From assembly GCF_023078275.1 (NCBI RefSeq), contig NC_062978.1:6462585-6526584 (forward strand): DNA of 64,000 bases. Direction: 5' to 3'. The DNA comes from Leguminivora glycinivorella. Lineage: Eukaryota > Arthropoda > Insecta > Lepidoptera > Tortricidae. The notes beneath the pieces were generated by a model. It had not been told where the DNA came from, did not search any database, and worked only from the letters and a program-made list of their open reading frames with translations. A program made the translations under genes and the position numbers. Positions within the stretch are counted from its first letter, which is position 1; each line of letters opens with the position of its first letter. Shown piece after piece: positions 27,901 through 35,654 of the stretch.

Positions 27901-30900
27901 GTCATTTAATTTCCACCTTGGAAGTTGGATTAGCTTTTATTAATCTAGATCTCAACTTGTAATAAAAACGATTTTCTTATTTGTTCTACCGCCAAGTTTG
28001 TTCTACCAGTCAAGATGTTATAAGTAATTTTGTCTAATTTAGAATTTTTAGGATTTTTATTTAACGAAAAGTGCATTTTCGTTTTCAGCTACTTATAACT
28101 TTTCTATTGCCTTGTGAACACAGTTTACTAGATTTAGACAGACACTGCTGTGGGTATAATTTCTGATATAGCCATCAGAACAGACGGAATGAAAAATTGT
28201 CCATGTTTGGATCAATTCACTTCACTTCCGTTGGCTCTACAACCCCTTGTGGGTCTTGGCCTCCTCCACAAACTTTCTCCAGTTGTCACGATGTTTGGCG
28301 ACCTTCCATTTATGTTTGGATCAATACAGGCTCATATTTGGCGATGGCGACATTCAATCAAGTCCACCTTTGCTATAATAACGCCATTATCTTCACACAA
28401 TAGACAACGCCACCCCAACCAAAACACGATGACGCATTGCGCCATGTTTGTACACAATAAATCCTAAAATCACGGCGCAGTGACATAATCGCCAATACGC
28501 CAGCGGTTAAAATTAGACGTGATATACCATAGGTGCAGGGTGTGACACCTCGACTGGTGATGACATACCGTACCCTTGAGGTCGAGGCTAAAAGTATAAA
28601 GTTAAAAGTATCTGTCAGCCTGTTTCGAATGTTCTGTATTTCTTTATCATTGTCACATCAAAATAGATTAGATTAGGCACCTGCTATTTCGGTTTTTATG
28701 AATTTTAAGGTTGTAGAAAACGCAATACATTAGAATACATTGTAGTAGTAGTAGTAGTAATCACTTTATTGTGTACAACAGTTTATATACAATTTGTAGG
28801 AATAGAGATACAAAGGCGTGCTTATCCCTATAAGGGATCTCTTCCAGCTAACCTTGGAGAAGATGAGAGGATCGTTCCAGTACGTAAGATAGACAAACTT
28901 ACAGGAGTACAATAAAGGTCAAAAGTAATCCAAAATATTGCTAACAATTATAATATAAACTACATAAATACAAAATGACACTATTAAATAAATTACATAC
29001 TAGAGTACATAAATAAAATACAAAATAAGTACCTAACCAATATATAGATATATCAATACATACATACATAATATATATATATAAAATTCCCAACCATTAT
29101 CATACTTGTTCAGAAAGCCAAAGTTTCTTCAGATTCACCTTGAGTGATGTCACAGACTGAGACCGTTTGAGCGACAGAGGCACCTCATTCCACAATTTCA
29201 CAGCGCGCACCGTGAATGATTTTGCGTACGTACGTGTATTATTCATAGGAATAGCCATTCTAGCCCAAAGTGACATACAGTCAACAACACAGCTGTGAAT
29301 AAAAAGACAAAGTGACAAAAATATGTATACACACCTTAATGTACAAGCAATAAAGTTCTGTATACAAATACATGTTTTTATCACTTTGTATTCACAGCTG
29401 TTTTGTTGACTGTACCTATTTCACTAAGCAAAAATATGCCATGTACAGCAGTGTCGGCTGGTGAAAATTTCTGACAGGCAACACTGAGCAAAAGAAACCT
29501 ACCTTTGCATTAGGTACTTTACTAGTAGGTAATCAATTTTAGGCAAGCCTGTGGGAATCAGCCACTGCTGATGAAATTATGAATGAATTCATTGATAAAA
29601 TCGCCATGCACTTTTGCTCTGTAAGTACATCCTCTTGCCAGACAAAACGTCTTCGAATAAATAATCTGCTAACAAAAATGCAGACAATCCTTACCCTTCG
29701 TTAGGAATACCTATTTATATCACTTGTATGTAAATAGATATTCCTTACAGAGTAATAACGAGTGTGTGTGTTTCCAGCGAACGAGTTCCCGGCGATGTTC
29801 GAGTCGGTGGTGCGGCGCGTGGTGCGGCTGCTGTTCCACGTGGTGGCGCACCTGTACGCCGCGCACTTCCGCGAGCTGGCGCTGCTGCGTCTGCACGCGC
29901 ACCTGCACCTCACCTTCGCGCACCTCACCGCGCTGGACGCGCGCTTCCAGCTGCTCGACCACAAGGAGACCGAGGTAACACTGCAGCTGGTGTCCACGTG
30001 CTTGCTGCGTCTGTACCTCACGGCGCTGGACGCGCGCTTCCAGCTGCTCGACCACAAGGAGACCGAGGTAACACTACAGCTGGTGTCCACGTGCTGCTGC
30101 ATCTCACCTTCGCGCACCTCACCGCGCTGGACGCGCGCTTCCAGCTGCTCGACCACAAGGAGACCGAGGTAACACTACAGCTGGTGTCCACGTGCTTGCT
30201 GCGTCTGTACCTCACGGCGCTGGACGCGCGCTTCCAGCTGCTCGACCACAAGGAGACCGAGGTAACACTACAGCTGGTGTCCACGTGCTTGCTGCGTCTG
30301 TACCTCACGGCGCTGGAGGCGAGCTTCCAGCTGCTCGACCACAAGGAGACCGAGGTAACACTACAGCTGGTGTCCACGTGCTTGCTGCGTCTGTACCTCA
30401 CGGCGCTGGACGCGCGCTTCCAGCTGCTCGACCACAAGGAGACCGAGGTAACACTGCAGCTGGTGTCCACGTGCTTGCTGCGTCTGTACTTCACGGCGCT
30501 GGACGCGCGCTTCCAGCTGCTCGACCACAAGGAGACCGAGGTAACACTACAGCTGGTGTCCACGTGCTTGCTGCGTCTGTACCTCACGGCGCTGGACGCG
30601 CGCTTCCAGCTGCTCGACCACAAGGAGACCGAGGTAACACTACAGCTGGTGTCCACGTGCTTGCTGCGTCTGTACTTCACGGCGCTGGACGCGCGCTTCC
30701 AGCTGCTCGACCACAAGGAGACCGAGGTAACACTACAGCTGGTGTCCACGTGCTTGCTGCGTCTGTACCTCACGGCGCTGGACGCGCGCTTCCAGCTGCT
30801 CGACCACAAGGAGACCGAGGTAACACTACAGCTGGTGTCCACGTGCTTGCTGCGTCTGTACCTCACGGCGCTGGACGCGCGCTTCCAGCTGCTCGACCAC

Positions 30901-31836
30901 AAGGAGACCGAGGTAACACTACAGCTGGTGGCGACGCGCTGCTGCGCCTGCACTTCACCGCGCACCTGCGCGCGACCACAAGGAGACCAAGATACGCCAC
31001 CTGCACAAAATAAACCGAGGGTCTACTAGCCTTACCGCGAGCTACGTTGAAAGGGCTACCCCTTTGTGGCAATTCGACAGGGATGTAAGGCAATACGGGG
31101 AACCCGGTACGCAATAAGCCTTCAGCTGATGTCGTTCGATCCTTTAGGATGATATTTTCACCGAATAATTTCTATTTTGTTATGTTAGTTCAGTCGGCTT
31201 TTGTACTTTTTGTACAGAAACGTCAATAGCACGATACGTACGTACATTTCCATAACAATACAATGTTAAATAAAAGATTCAGTGCCTACATCGTTAGAAT
31301 TTACGCTACTTTTTTAAAAAGAATAAAGAGAGCTATACTCTGATAGGTATTAATATTGAAATATGTTCTAATTGATATGATTTGATATATATCGTAAGAA
31401 AACAGCGTATCTAAACATTAGCCGGGTCCACACAGAGCGAAGAGGCACGTCGCGAGGCAATTGTGCACCTCGCACGGCAAACGTGATATGTTCGCGTGCT
31501 ATGCGTTTTGCTCAGCCAAGCAACCTGCCTCGGCCGAGGCACGTCTACATTGGCCTTTTGCCGCGTGAGAACATTGCCTCGCGACGTGCCTCGCTCTGTG
31601 TGGATCCGGCCAATTGCATATTTCCAAATGAACAAAATGTGCTTCTTTGGTCGTGTTTTAATTTATCGCCACTCGTGTAGAATTTTCTTTCCCCGATCTG
31701 TACAAAACGCTAGATTTTAAAGTGTTATAATGAATTGCAGGTGCTACGCGATCTGGAAGTAGCGCTCCGACTGTCGGAGCCGGCGGAGTCGCCGCGGCGC
31801 TCGCCCGTCGTCACGCAGCCGCTCGGCGCCGCGTGA
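15843..31836 (+). CDS. Mob2: MOB kinase activator 2 (whole gene, 5 exons per isoform)
   Basis: Coding exons are 15,843-15,913 or 16,153-16,214 (alternative first exons), then 19,367-19,524, 27,127-27,348, 29,778-29,974 and 31,741-31,836. Junction phases are 2, 1, 1 and 0, and the two isoforms come to 247 and 244 residues. MOB proteins are non-catalytic co-activators; Mob2 binds NDR/Tricornered kinases and acts in cell morphogenesis and neuromuscular growth in flies. The zinc site is complete: CTASSC (C-x4-C) in exon 3 and AHLYAAHF (H-x4-H) in exon 4. Family landmarks include DLPRHLDYNEWLASH, VDERGKKARVAAPQYVDYV and FPTKYANEFP. The C-terminal tail VLRDLEVALRL is typical of insect Mob2. Exons 2 and 4 have tandemly copied 3' ends downstream of their first donors (separate entries). 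Intron 2 holds a hAT transposase exon in the same orientation. Confidence 0.92.
16153..16214 (+). CDS. Mob2: Mob2 alternative first exon B
   Basis: ATG at 16,153 opens MDCLELVTRWLAALLDSLLG, with donor AA|GTTAGT. The leftover AA plus G of exon 2 gives Lys, so the product reads on into KARRKDRE. It starts MD-aromatic/Cys-leucine like other animal Mob2 N-termini. The exon is GC-rich and only 240 bp downstream of exon A, so the two probably reflect alternative promoters. Confidence 0.65.
16215..19366 (+). other. Mob2 intron 1
   Basis: Non-coding between first exon B and exon 2. It contains a short repeat at about 17,880-17,990 that is related to 38,340-38,450, an (ATTCT)n tract after AATAAAGTG at about 18,095-18,125 that looks like the 3' end of a retroposed element, single CRE palindromes near 17,470 and 18,222, and a tandem duplication at 18,538-18,850. 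No other exon is supported. Confidence 0.6.
18538..18850. repeat. Two-copy tandem duplication, period about 158 bp
   Basis: Copies starting GATTATCTAGCACTCC at 18,538 and 18,696 share blocks through CGGATAACTAACT and TTTTTTGCGAAAT. They are diverged by several substitutions and small indels, so this is an old duplication. Confidence 0.75.
19367..19524 (+). CDS. Mob2: Mob2 exon 2
   Basis: Acceptor TTGCAG|G at 19,366/19,367 and donor CACA|GTGAGT at 19,524. It encodes KARRKDREGEAAGDPKLY, then LERKLPELDMRQLVDLPRHL, then DYNEWLASH, ending in phase 1. The conserved start of the MOB fold is here. The last 77 bp plus donor and intron bases are repeated in tandem directly downstream. Confidence 0.9.
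19448..20230 (+). repeat. Seven-copy tandem array of Mob2 exon-2 end plus donor (117-bp unit)
   Basis: Units begin at 19,448, 19,565, 19,682, 19,799, 19,916, 20,033 and 20,150. Each holds the final 77 bp of exon 2, the donor CACA|GTGAGT and about 40 bp of intron. Copies 1-5 are almost identical. Copy 6 has small changes (GAGCTGCACCTG). Copy 7 is shortened and lacks the donor, with further fragments to about 20,260. Because 117 is a multiple of three and the intron piece has no stop, long repetitive open frames run through the array. Splicing at the first donor gives normal Mob2. Confidence 0.95.
20300..21715. other. Mob2 intron 2, left part
   Basis: AT-rich intron sequence. No exon, RNA gene or clear element recognised. 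Confidence 0.5.
21720..21895 (+). mobile_element. Lepidopteran short repeat (Lep1-like), copy 1
   Basis: Begins ATACTAATATTATAAATGGG, then GTCTGTTTGTTTGTCCGTC, then AAACGGAGTGACGAATTGAC. The same family occurs at 25,470-25,642 and, reversed, at 63,525-63,775. I recognise it as a very common lepidopteran repeat resembling the Lep1 family. The name is tentative. Confidence 0.65.
22345..22440 (+). mobile_element. Fragment of the hairpin element seen at 27.5 kb
   Basis: Shares GTAATTTAAAAAACGTCTCC followed by TCAATACATTTTGTATAGG and ACGTAAGAC with the arms of the 27,535-27,811 element. Only one arm is present, so it is a truncated copy. Confidence 0.6.
22901..23129. mobile_element. Near-perfect foldback element (229 bp)
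   Basis: The left arm from 22,901 (TACCATCGGTCGACAATTGA) and the right arm ending 23,129 are inverted copies for about 85 bp. Inside, CGCGCGCGTCCATACTCC pairs with a later GTATGGACTCGCGAGTCGCG, so nearly the whole element can fold back on itself. No coding capacity. Confidence 0.85.
23590..25244 (+). CDS. hAT-superfamily transposase, main exon without its BED finger
   Basis: A 551-codon frame opens directly after a strong acceptor (T-run, then TGTTTTTAG|GC) at 23,589/23,590 and ends at TAA 25,242-25,244. It has no credible start codon of its own. The RNase H-like catalytic layout is visible: MSQDGWSN (first Asp, about residue 120), SFVTDSAANE (second Asp, about 178), YGCSAHILNLL (C-x2-H), VRWNTMNDAI, and in the C-terminal dimerisation domain STAPLERCFSSFGLVQSKLR (catalytic Glu), then RNRLGNEKAAKLVFLF. 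A BED zinc finger normally precedes this and is absent here and in the 3 kb upstream. There are no internal stops, so it is a recent insertion or is under constraint. A polyadenylation signal AATAAA follows near 25,360. It lies in Mob2 intron 2 in the same orientation, and its acceptor phase matches the Mob2 exon 2 donor. Confidence 0.9.
25416..25466. repeat. Palindromic 11-bp tandem repeats
   Basis: GATAATTATCG-type units are repeated about four times (ATCGATAATTATCCGATAAT and following). They may be subterminal binding repeats of the hAT element just upstream, since they lie between its polyadenylation signal and the next repeat. This is inference. Confidence 0.6.
25470..25642 (+). mobile_element. 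Lep1-like short repeat, copy 2
   Basis: Starts CTAATATTATAAATGTGAAA and ends near CGAAGCCGCGGGCAAAAGC. It is the fuller of the two + strand copies, with a (TTTG)n tract followed by TCCGTCTTTCACGGCAAAAC. Confidence 0.65.
25650..26430. other. Mob2 intron 2, no gene recognised
   Basis: Mixed sequence with a GC-rich patch near 25,880-25,980. No supported exon or element. Confidence 0.4.
26440..26718. mobile_element. MITE with about 20-bp terminal inverted repeats
   Basis: TCACGGACTTTAATTGTTG (26,440) and CAACAATTAAAAGTCCGTGA (ending 26,718) are inverted repeats flanking a GC-rich core of CGCTC/GCGT-rich sequence. No coding capacity. Confidence 0.65.
26719..26860. mobile_element. Foldback element, about 140 bp
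   Basis: The arms (CTGTCAGTAAATAAGAAC on the left and GTTCTTATTTACTGACAG on the right, with longer imperfect pairing either side) fold around a short loop near 26,785. It directly abuts the preceding MITE. Confidence 0.75.
27127..27348 (+). CDS. Mob2: Mob2 exon 3
   Basis: Acceptor TTTCAG|CA and donor TATG|GTGAGT, phase 1 in and out. It encodes TLALFEHVNLVYGAVSEFC with the CTASSC zinc ligands, then PGGRVYAWVDERGKKARVAA, PQYVDYVMTLTQNTVNDE and FPTKY. It holds the core of the kinase-binding fold. Unlike exons 2 and 4 it is single-copy. Confidence 0.93.
27535..27811. mobile_element. GC-rich foldback MITE, about 277 bp
   Basis: The left arm (CAGGCGATGCATGTC, GAGACGCGGAACAGACG, GTAATTTAAAAAACGTCTCC) is matched by an inverted right arm ending GACATGCGTCGCCTG. 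The centre has further nested palindromes (GTCCCCAGGCG with CGCCTGGGGTGC, and CGCTTGGCGCGC with GCGCCAAGCG). It is related to 22,345-22,440. Confidence 0.85.
27812..28740. other. Mob2 intron 3, repeat-derived
   Basis: No exon. The stretch about 28,205-28,330 (TTGGCTCTACAACCCCTTGT, GGGTCTTGGCCTCCTCCAC) resembles a retroelement-derived repeat I have seen in moths, with TGTTTGGATCAAT at both its ends. Identification is tentative. Confidence 0.35.
28745..29275 (-). pseudogene. 3' end of a non-LTR retrotransposon (reverse transcriptase C-terminus)
   Basis: Reading leftwards from about 29,250, the peptide MNNTRTYAKSFTVRAVKLWN, then EVPLSLKRSQSVTSLKVNLK and KLWLSEQV, stopping at 29,100-29,102, matches the usual C-terminal tail of CR1/Jockey-group reverse transcriptases (R-T-x-x-F-T-V-R-A-x-x-L-W-N-x-L-P). 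About 350 bp of 3' UTR follow to a (TAC)n tail at about 28,745-28,760 (TAGTAG on the + strand). The element is 5' truncated and interrupted by a small MITE at 29,278. Confidence 0.7.
29278..29412. mobile_element. TA-flanked MITE, 135 bp (Tc1/mariner-like)
   Basis: Ends CAGTCAACA and TGTTTTGTTGACTG are flanked by TA on both sides (29,276-29,277 and 29,413-29,414). The inverted repeats run through CACAGCTGTGAATA and TATTCACAGCTG. It inserted into the retrotransposon remnant to its left. Confidence 0.8.
29778..29974 (+). CDS. Mob2: Mob2 exon 4
   Basis: Acceptor TTTCCAG|CG and donor CCGAG|GTAACA. It encodes ANEFPAMFESVVRRVVRLLF, then HVVAHLYAAHFRELALLRLH with the second pair of zinc ligands (H-x4-H), then TALDARFQLLDHKETE, ending in phase 0. 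The reading VLRDLEV continues in exon 5. The exon is very GC-rich, and its 3' end heads a long tandem array. Confidence 0.92.
29941..30980 (+). repeat. Eleven-copy tandem array of Mob2 exon-4 end plus donor (93-bp unit)
   Basis: Units anchored on GCGCTTCCAGCTGCTCGACC start at 29,941, 30,034, 30,135, 30,228, 30,321, 30,414, 30,507, 30,600, 30,693, 30,786 and 30,879. The spacing is 93 bp except 101 bp between copies 2 and 3. Each holds about 34 bp of exon end, the donor GAG|GTAACA and a joining piece. The joining piece itself resembles the exon upstream (CTGCTGCGTCTG...CTCACCGCGCTGGAC) with an internal deletion. Copy 5 is diverged (GCGCTGGAGGCGAGC). All units keep the frame open, giving repetitive ORFs. 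Splicing at the first donor yields normal Mob2. Confidence 0.95.
30985..31415. other. Mob2 intron 4, no gene recognised
   Basis: Non-coding, AT-rich after the tandem array. No supported feature. Confidence 0.4.
31421..31610. mobile_element. MITE with about 40-bp inverted repeats
   Basis: GCCGGGTCCACACAGAGCGA, then GGCACGTCGCGAGGCAA on the left; inverted on the right as TTGCCTCGCGACGTGCC and TCGCTCTGTGTGGATCCGGC. A related, more degraded copy lies at 36,826-36,952. Confidence 0.8.
31741..31836 (+). CDS. Mob2: Mob2 exon 5 (last)
   Basis: Acceptor TTGCAG|GTG. It encodes VLRDLEVALRLSEPAESP, then RRSPVVTQPLGAA and TGA at 31,834-31,836. The first 11 residues are conserved in insect Mob2; the tail is low-complexity and Ser/Pro-rich. 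Confidence 0.9.
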   Translation: MLRDLEVALRLSEPAESPRRSPVVTQPLGAA

Positions 31837-31849
31837 CCGGCGGAGCCCG

Positions 31850-31955
31850 CTGGCGCGCCGACCGCGGTCACGCCGAGTGACCAGTAGACCGCAGCGATCA
31901 CGCCGAGTAACCGGTAGACCGCAGCGGTCACGCCGAGTGACCGGTAGCCGCGGTG
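31850..31955 (+). repeat. Minisatellite in the Mob2 3' UTR
   Basis: About three copies of a 30-bp GC-rich unit (GACCGCAGCGGTCACGCCGA, then GTGACCGGTA) directly after the stop codon, with a degenerate partial copy after them. The unit contains a GGTCAC/GTGACC inverted pair. Confidence 0.8.
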
Positions 31956-32129
31956 GCGGTCACGCGGCCCGACCGACCGCCTGGCCGCCCGGCCGACGCC
32001 GCGGCCCCTACCAGCCTCTAAACCTAAGTTAAAACGATTGTTAATTCTATTGTAAATATTTCAATCTGTTAAGTAGTTTTAGGTGATTACGATTAGTTAA
32101 TACTATTATTTGTGATTGCTTTGGTTGTA

Positions 32130-32200
32130 AATAAAAGTGATATTTGTTTAACTAATAAACTGAAAGCCTTAATTTTGGTGTATTTATTTCGTTTTTTGGT
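32130..32200 (+). terminator. Probable Mob2 polyadenylation region
   Basis: Two AATAAA signals (32,130-32,135 and 32,154-32,159) are followed by a GT/T-rich stretch (TTTTGGTGTATTTATTTCG). This lies about 300 bp after the Mob2 stop. Confidence 0.55.
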
Positions 32201-32296
32201 AGACCGGGAGCTAGCCCTAAATAACGCATGATAACAAGAGGGCCGAAACTTGATAGTCACAGTTTTTTTTTGTATGATCTTTAAACTAGGTGTCAC

Positions 32297-33195
32297 AAGT
32301 AGTAAATCATAAAGAATATATTATAAGTACGAAGCAACAACAAAACGTTTAAACTAAATTTATAAAAAAATAAAAACTTATCACACTGAACCCCGCCATG
32401 ATGCAAAAGGATAAATAAAATTTTGGATACTTGTCTTCTAATTCTAAAATTTCTATAGGTCAGCAATTCCCGAAAAGTTTGTACATTTGCATCACATCTC
32501 CGATTTTGATAAAAATTGGTAGGCTGATAGAGTCCATGGTGCTAAGCAAGATCCACTAGGTTTCCCAAAATGTCCCAGGTAGTTTGTATGAAACCTTCCT
32601 TTTTTGTTACCAGATTTCTATACGTTTTCACCAGGAGAATTTATGTTTAAGTGTGGGTGGCGAGACTCACCGAAGTGCGACTGTGGAGTATCCGTACAGT
32701 CCATTTACCACATCATCCGTGAATGCCCGAAAATAAAATACCCAGGTGATCCTCTGGACTTACATAAACTAAGTAAATACGCAGCCAACTAGGTGAAGAA
32801 CTTAGATATTAACTTGTAAAGCGAAAAAAAAAATCCAATTGATGCCATACGCCTAAATAAATATACATTTTCGGTAACATAAAAGGTAAATTTCATACAA
32901 ACTACCTAGGTCATTTTGGGAAACCTAGTGGATCTTGCTCAGCATCATGGACATAGAGGACAGCATACCAATTTATATCAAAATCGGAAACGTGATCCAA
33001 ATGTACAAACTTTTCGGGAATTGCTGACCTACTTATAGAAAATTTAGAATTAGAAGACAAGTATCCAAAATTGTATTTATCCTTTTGCATCATGGCGGGG
33101 TATCAGTGTGATAAGTTTTTATTTTTTTATAAATTTAGTTTAGTCGTTTTGATTTTGCTTCGTACTTATAATATATTCTATGATTTACTACAATG
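32297..33195. mobile_element. Foldback element with about 300-bp arms
   Basis: The left arm (32,297 to about 32,600) and right arm (about 32,885-33,195) are inverted copies with a few percent mismatches. Markers include AGTAAATCATAAAGAATATA at the outer end and GATCCACTAGGTTTCCCAAA with TAGTTTGTATGAAA at the inner end. The 285-bp loop carries the reverse transcriptase fragment listed next. The short motif GTACAAACTTTTCGGGAATT is present in each arm. Confidence 0.85.
32604..32819 (+). pseudogene. Reverse transcriptase C-terminal fragment inside the foldback loop
   Basis: The frame encodes MFKCGWRDSPKCDCGVSV, then IYHIIRECPKIKYPGD and LHKLSKYAAN. The CDCG...H-I-I-x-E-C-P signature is the zinc-binding-like tail of insect non-LTR endonuclease/reverse transcriptase ORFs. 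A TAG at 32,790-32,792 replaces an expected Trp codon; the frame then reads VKNLDINL to a natural-looking stop at 32,817-32,819, so the tail ends in the usual place. This is a captured or nested fragment, not a working gene. Confidence 0.75.
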
Positions 33196-33224
33196 ATGTA
33201 CAAACTTTTCGGTAATTGCTCAGG

Positions 33225-33695
33225 TATAGGTAGGCAGGTAAGCCTAATTCCACATAGGTCGACATGTAAGACATGGTAATAGACAACTACAGTTGGAATT
33301 GTGATTTTTCATTTTACTTTATTCTTTCCTTACTACTGAATCATAGGCGCCTTGTCGTTGTAGAAATCAACCAATTTGAACTCTATCCTAAATTCTACAC
33401 TTTGAGGAAAAAACGACTTTAATTTGTCCACTGCTGAGTCATTACACGGTAAAATGCAATAAAAGAAAAAATTATAATAATCAAACCTTTATAACCAAAT
33501 ATATCCACTTTCCTGTTGTGTCATGGAAAGATGAAATTATTAATACAGGCATATTGCCTAAATAGCTATTTAAGTGAAAAATTATTTCGTTTGTGGGTTA
33601 GGGCAGTATCAGTCTCGCTGCTCGATCGTCCGGTTCATAATCAGAGATCACACAATTGGGCGCCATTTATTTGACTTTTCGGAATAATGAAATAC
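33225..33695. other. No gene recognised
   Basis: AT-rich spacer between the foldback element and the domeless-like remnant. Confidence 0.4.
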
Positions 33696-33701
33696 TAGAA
33701 A

Positions 33702-35055
33702 ATGTCGCCGAGAACCCGATCACTCTGCATGTTCACGTTTCAACTATTTATGAGCGTTATTCTAAAATCCGGGCAATGTCGTACACCGCCGAAGATAGAA
33801 GCACGCAGTGCTGGGCTTCTGGAGAAATATCCCCGATCCAGCACCATTGTTGGAGGACAAACCTGGGCGTATGAGGGCATCCTCGTGCAGCATGGATACC
33901 CGGTGGAACTGTTCTGTACAGGTGAACCAGGAAGGGAGCTTTCACTTTTCTTTATTGGAAATATAGAAGACGATATGTTATATTATGCAACGGATGATAC
34001 ATTATTTAACACTTTCGCTACCAAGAACCCGACTGTCGGGTACACCGCTCGTAGAAGCGTAGCCGATTACATGGGTTTCCCCGTATGTAGCGAAAATGTC
34101 GTAGCGCCGCGTAGAGCCCGGTTTCGAAAGTGTTAATATGGAACCTTTGAATGACACAACGACTGCGTATTACATGAGTTCCCCAAAAAGACAGTTTAAT
34201 GTGTATACCTGTGGTTACGGCAAAAATTTGTTGAACGAAACTGCGGAGTTAGCACTAGCCCTGGTGGTGGATTCTCTCCCTGAACCGAGCGACTTCATGT
34301 GTGTATGGAATTTAGGTAGACCAAGCATCATCTCATGCATGTGGAATTTTCTCAACGTCCACGGCGAATACGAGCTATCATTCATGAAGGATGGAACTGT
34401 ACAAGGTACATGTAAAATGAATATCTTGAGAAACAATAGTTGCACGTGGACGTTTCTTGAATATGCCGGTATTCACAACTATACATTTCAACTGTGTGCT
34501 GAAAATGGTTTTGGGTGTGTCAATAAAACATACGACATGTCTTCGTTGTCAATTCTACGGCTTAGTTCACCAGTGTCACTGGTAATTAAAAGTAAGGGTT
34601 CTCACCATGCTTTGCTGCAGTGGTCACCAAACGCTCCCTGGGAGGTTTTAGCGTCGTCGAACTTGGTGCATAAAATAGAATTTTCAGTGCAAGGAATGAA
34701 CTTTGGAGCAGTTAATTCAACTCCCCAGATGATATCCTGGAATAAATATCGACTTCAAATAGATTTGCCATGTGCTGGAAAGGTATATGAGGTCAAAGTG
34801 TCAGTGAAGATTATTGAAACTGATGACAGATATTGGTCTGACTATTCCAGCATCTCTTTCTTCACGGATCCAGCACCAAACGGAACCTTGGATACAAACC
34901 CGGTTTGCCAGAAGCCTGATATAGAACTGAATGCGCCAGTCATGAAATATAAAGTACAGAACCTTAGAAAAGAAGTGCGCGAAGAACTTGTCAAGTTGAA
35001 AAAGCGGCTGAGGCCGTTACGAGAAATGGTTATAAAAATCCGGAATCAGTTGTAA
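33702..35055 (+). pseudogene. Truncated, intronless domeless-like cytokine receptor copy
   Basis: Two adjoining frames (33,702-34,136 and from about 34,108 through 35,055) encode one protein split by a single-base frameshift near 34,100-34,110. The N-terminus has a signal-like stretch (MFTFQLFMSVILKSGQC), then PPKIEARSAGLLEKYPRSST and GGQTWAYEGILVQHGYPVEL, which I recognise as lepidopteran Domeless, the JAK/STAT receptor. Paired Cys/Trp positions (FMCVWNLG, CMWNF, CTWTF) and a WSDYS motif (about residue 240 of the second frame) mark the cytokine-binding module and a fibronectin-III-like domain. Full Domeless continues with more FnIII domains, a membrane segment and a cytoplasmic tail; here it ends in a short basic helix (KEVREELVKLKKRLRPLREM) and a stop. 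No introns are seen. Most likely a retro- or transposon-borne copy; if the frameshift is a base-call error it could encode a secreted decoy receptor. Confidence 0.75.
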
Positions 35056-35395
35056 ACATAACTGAATTGCAAGTTTTTGCGCATTCCAGCAGTTCTCGAA
35101 AAGTTTGTACAAAAGTTAAGGAAAAAGATAAATTTGTTTTTATTATTCCTATTTTGTTAACAAGATTTTTTGATGAATTGAAATTTTAGTAAGTTTTAAT
35201 TCGTCATTAAGGTTCTCTAGTATCTATATTTTCTTAATTATAACAATTATCCTGTATATATCTTACGAAAGTCGACTTACTAAATGTTGGTAACAAAATA
35301 GGATCAATTAAAATTTGCTTACGTGGCTATGTACAAAGTATTCGGGAACTGCTCATTCACATGCCTGTGCTATGCCTACATTTTTGTATCTTTAG
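35056..35395. other. Non-coding flank with repeat motif
   Basis: Holds two copies of the motif related to GTACAAACTTTTCGGGAATT (35,089-35,110 reversed and 35,331-35,354 forward). No gene. Confidence 0.6.
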
Positions 35396-35397
35396 TA

Positions 35398-35582
35398 CAG
35401 GTCGATTCACGAAAGCTGGCACGAATGAAATGAACGAAACTTTGATTGTGTGAGTGACACCTGTATTGGTATACAGTCGTAACTGTCAAGAGCCACCATT
35501 TTTATTGGTTAATCTGTCACACACATGCATATTTTCATTCAAACATTCGTTCCATTCGTGCCAGCTCTTGTGAATTGACCTG
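35398..35582. mobile_element. TA-flanked MITE, 185 bp
   Basis: CAGGTCGATTCACGAAAGCT, then GGCACGAATG on the left is mirrored by CATTCGTGCCAGCTC, TTGTGAATTGACCTG on the right. TA flanks both ends (35,396-35,397 and 35,583-35,584), as for Tc1/mariner-type insertions. Confidence 0.85.
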
Positions 35583-35654
35583 TAACTAGAGATGTGAAAG
35601 GTTGTTCAAATATTCCGTTGTATGTTTATCAGGTCAAAATTGTATTTTAAGCCT

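Noticed and set aside
29701..31029. Long repetitive ORFs (up to 421 codons) over the exon 4 array
   Set aside because: Same cause (93-bp unit). The true coding part is exon 29,778-29,974.
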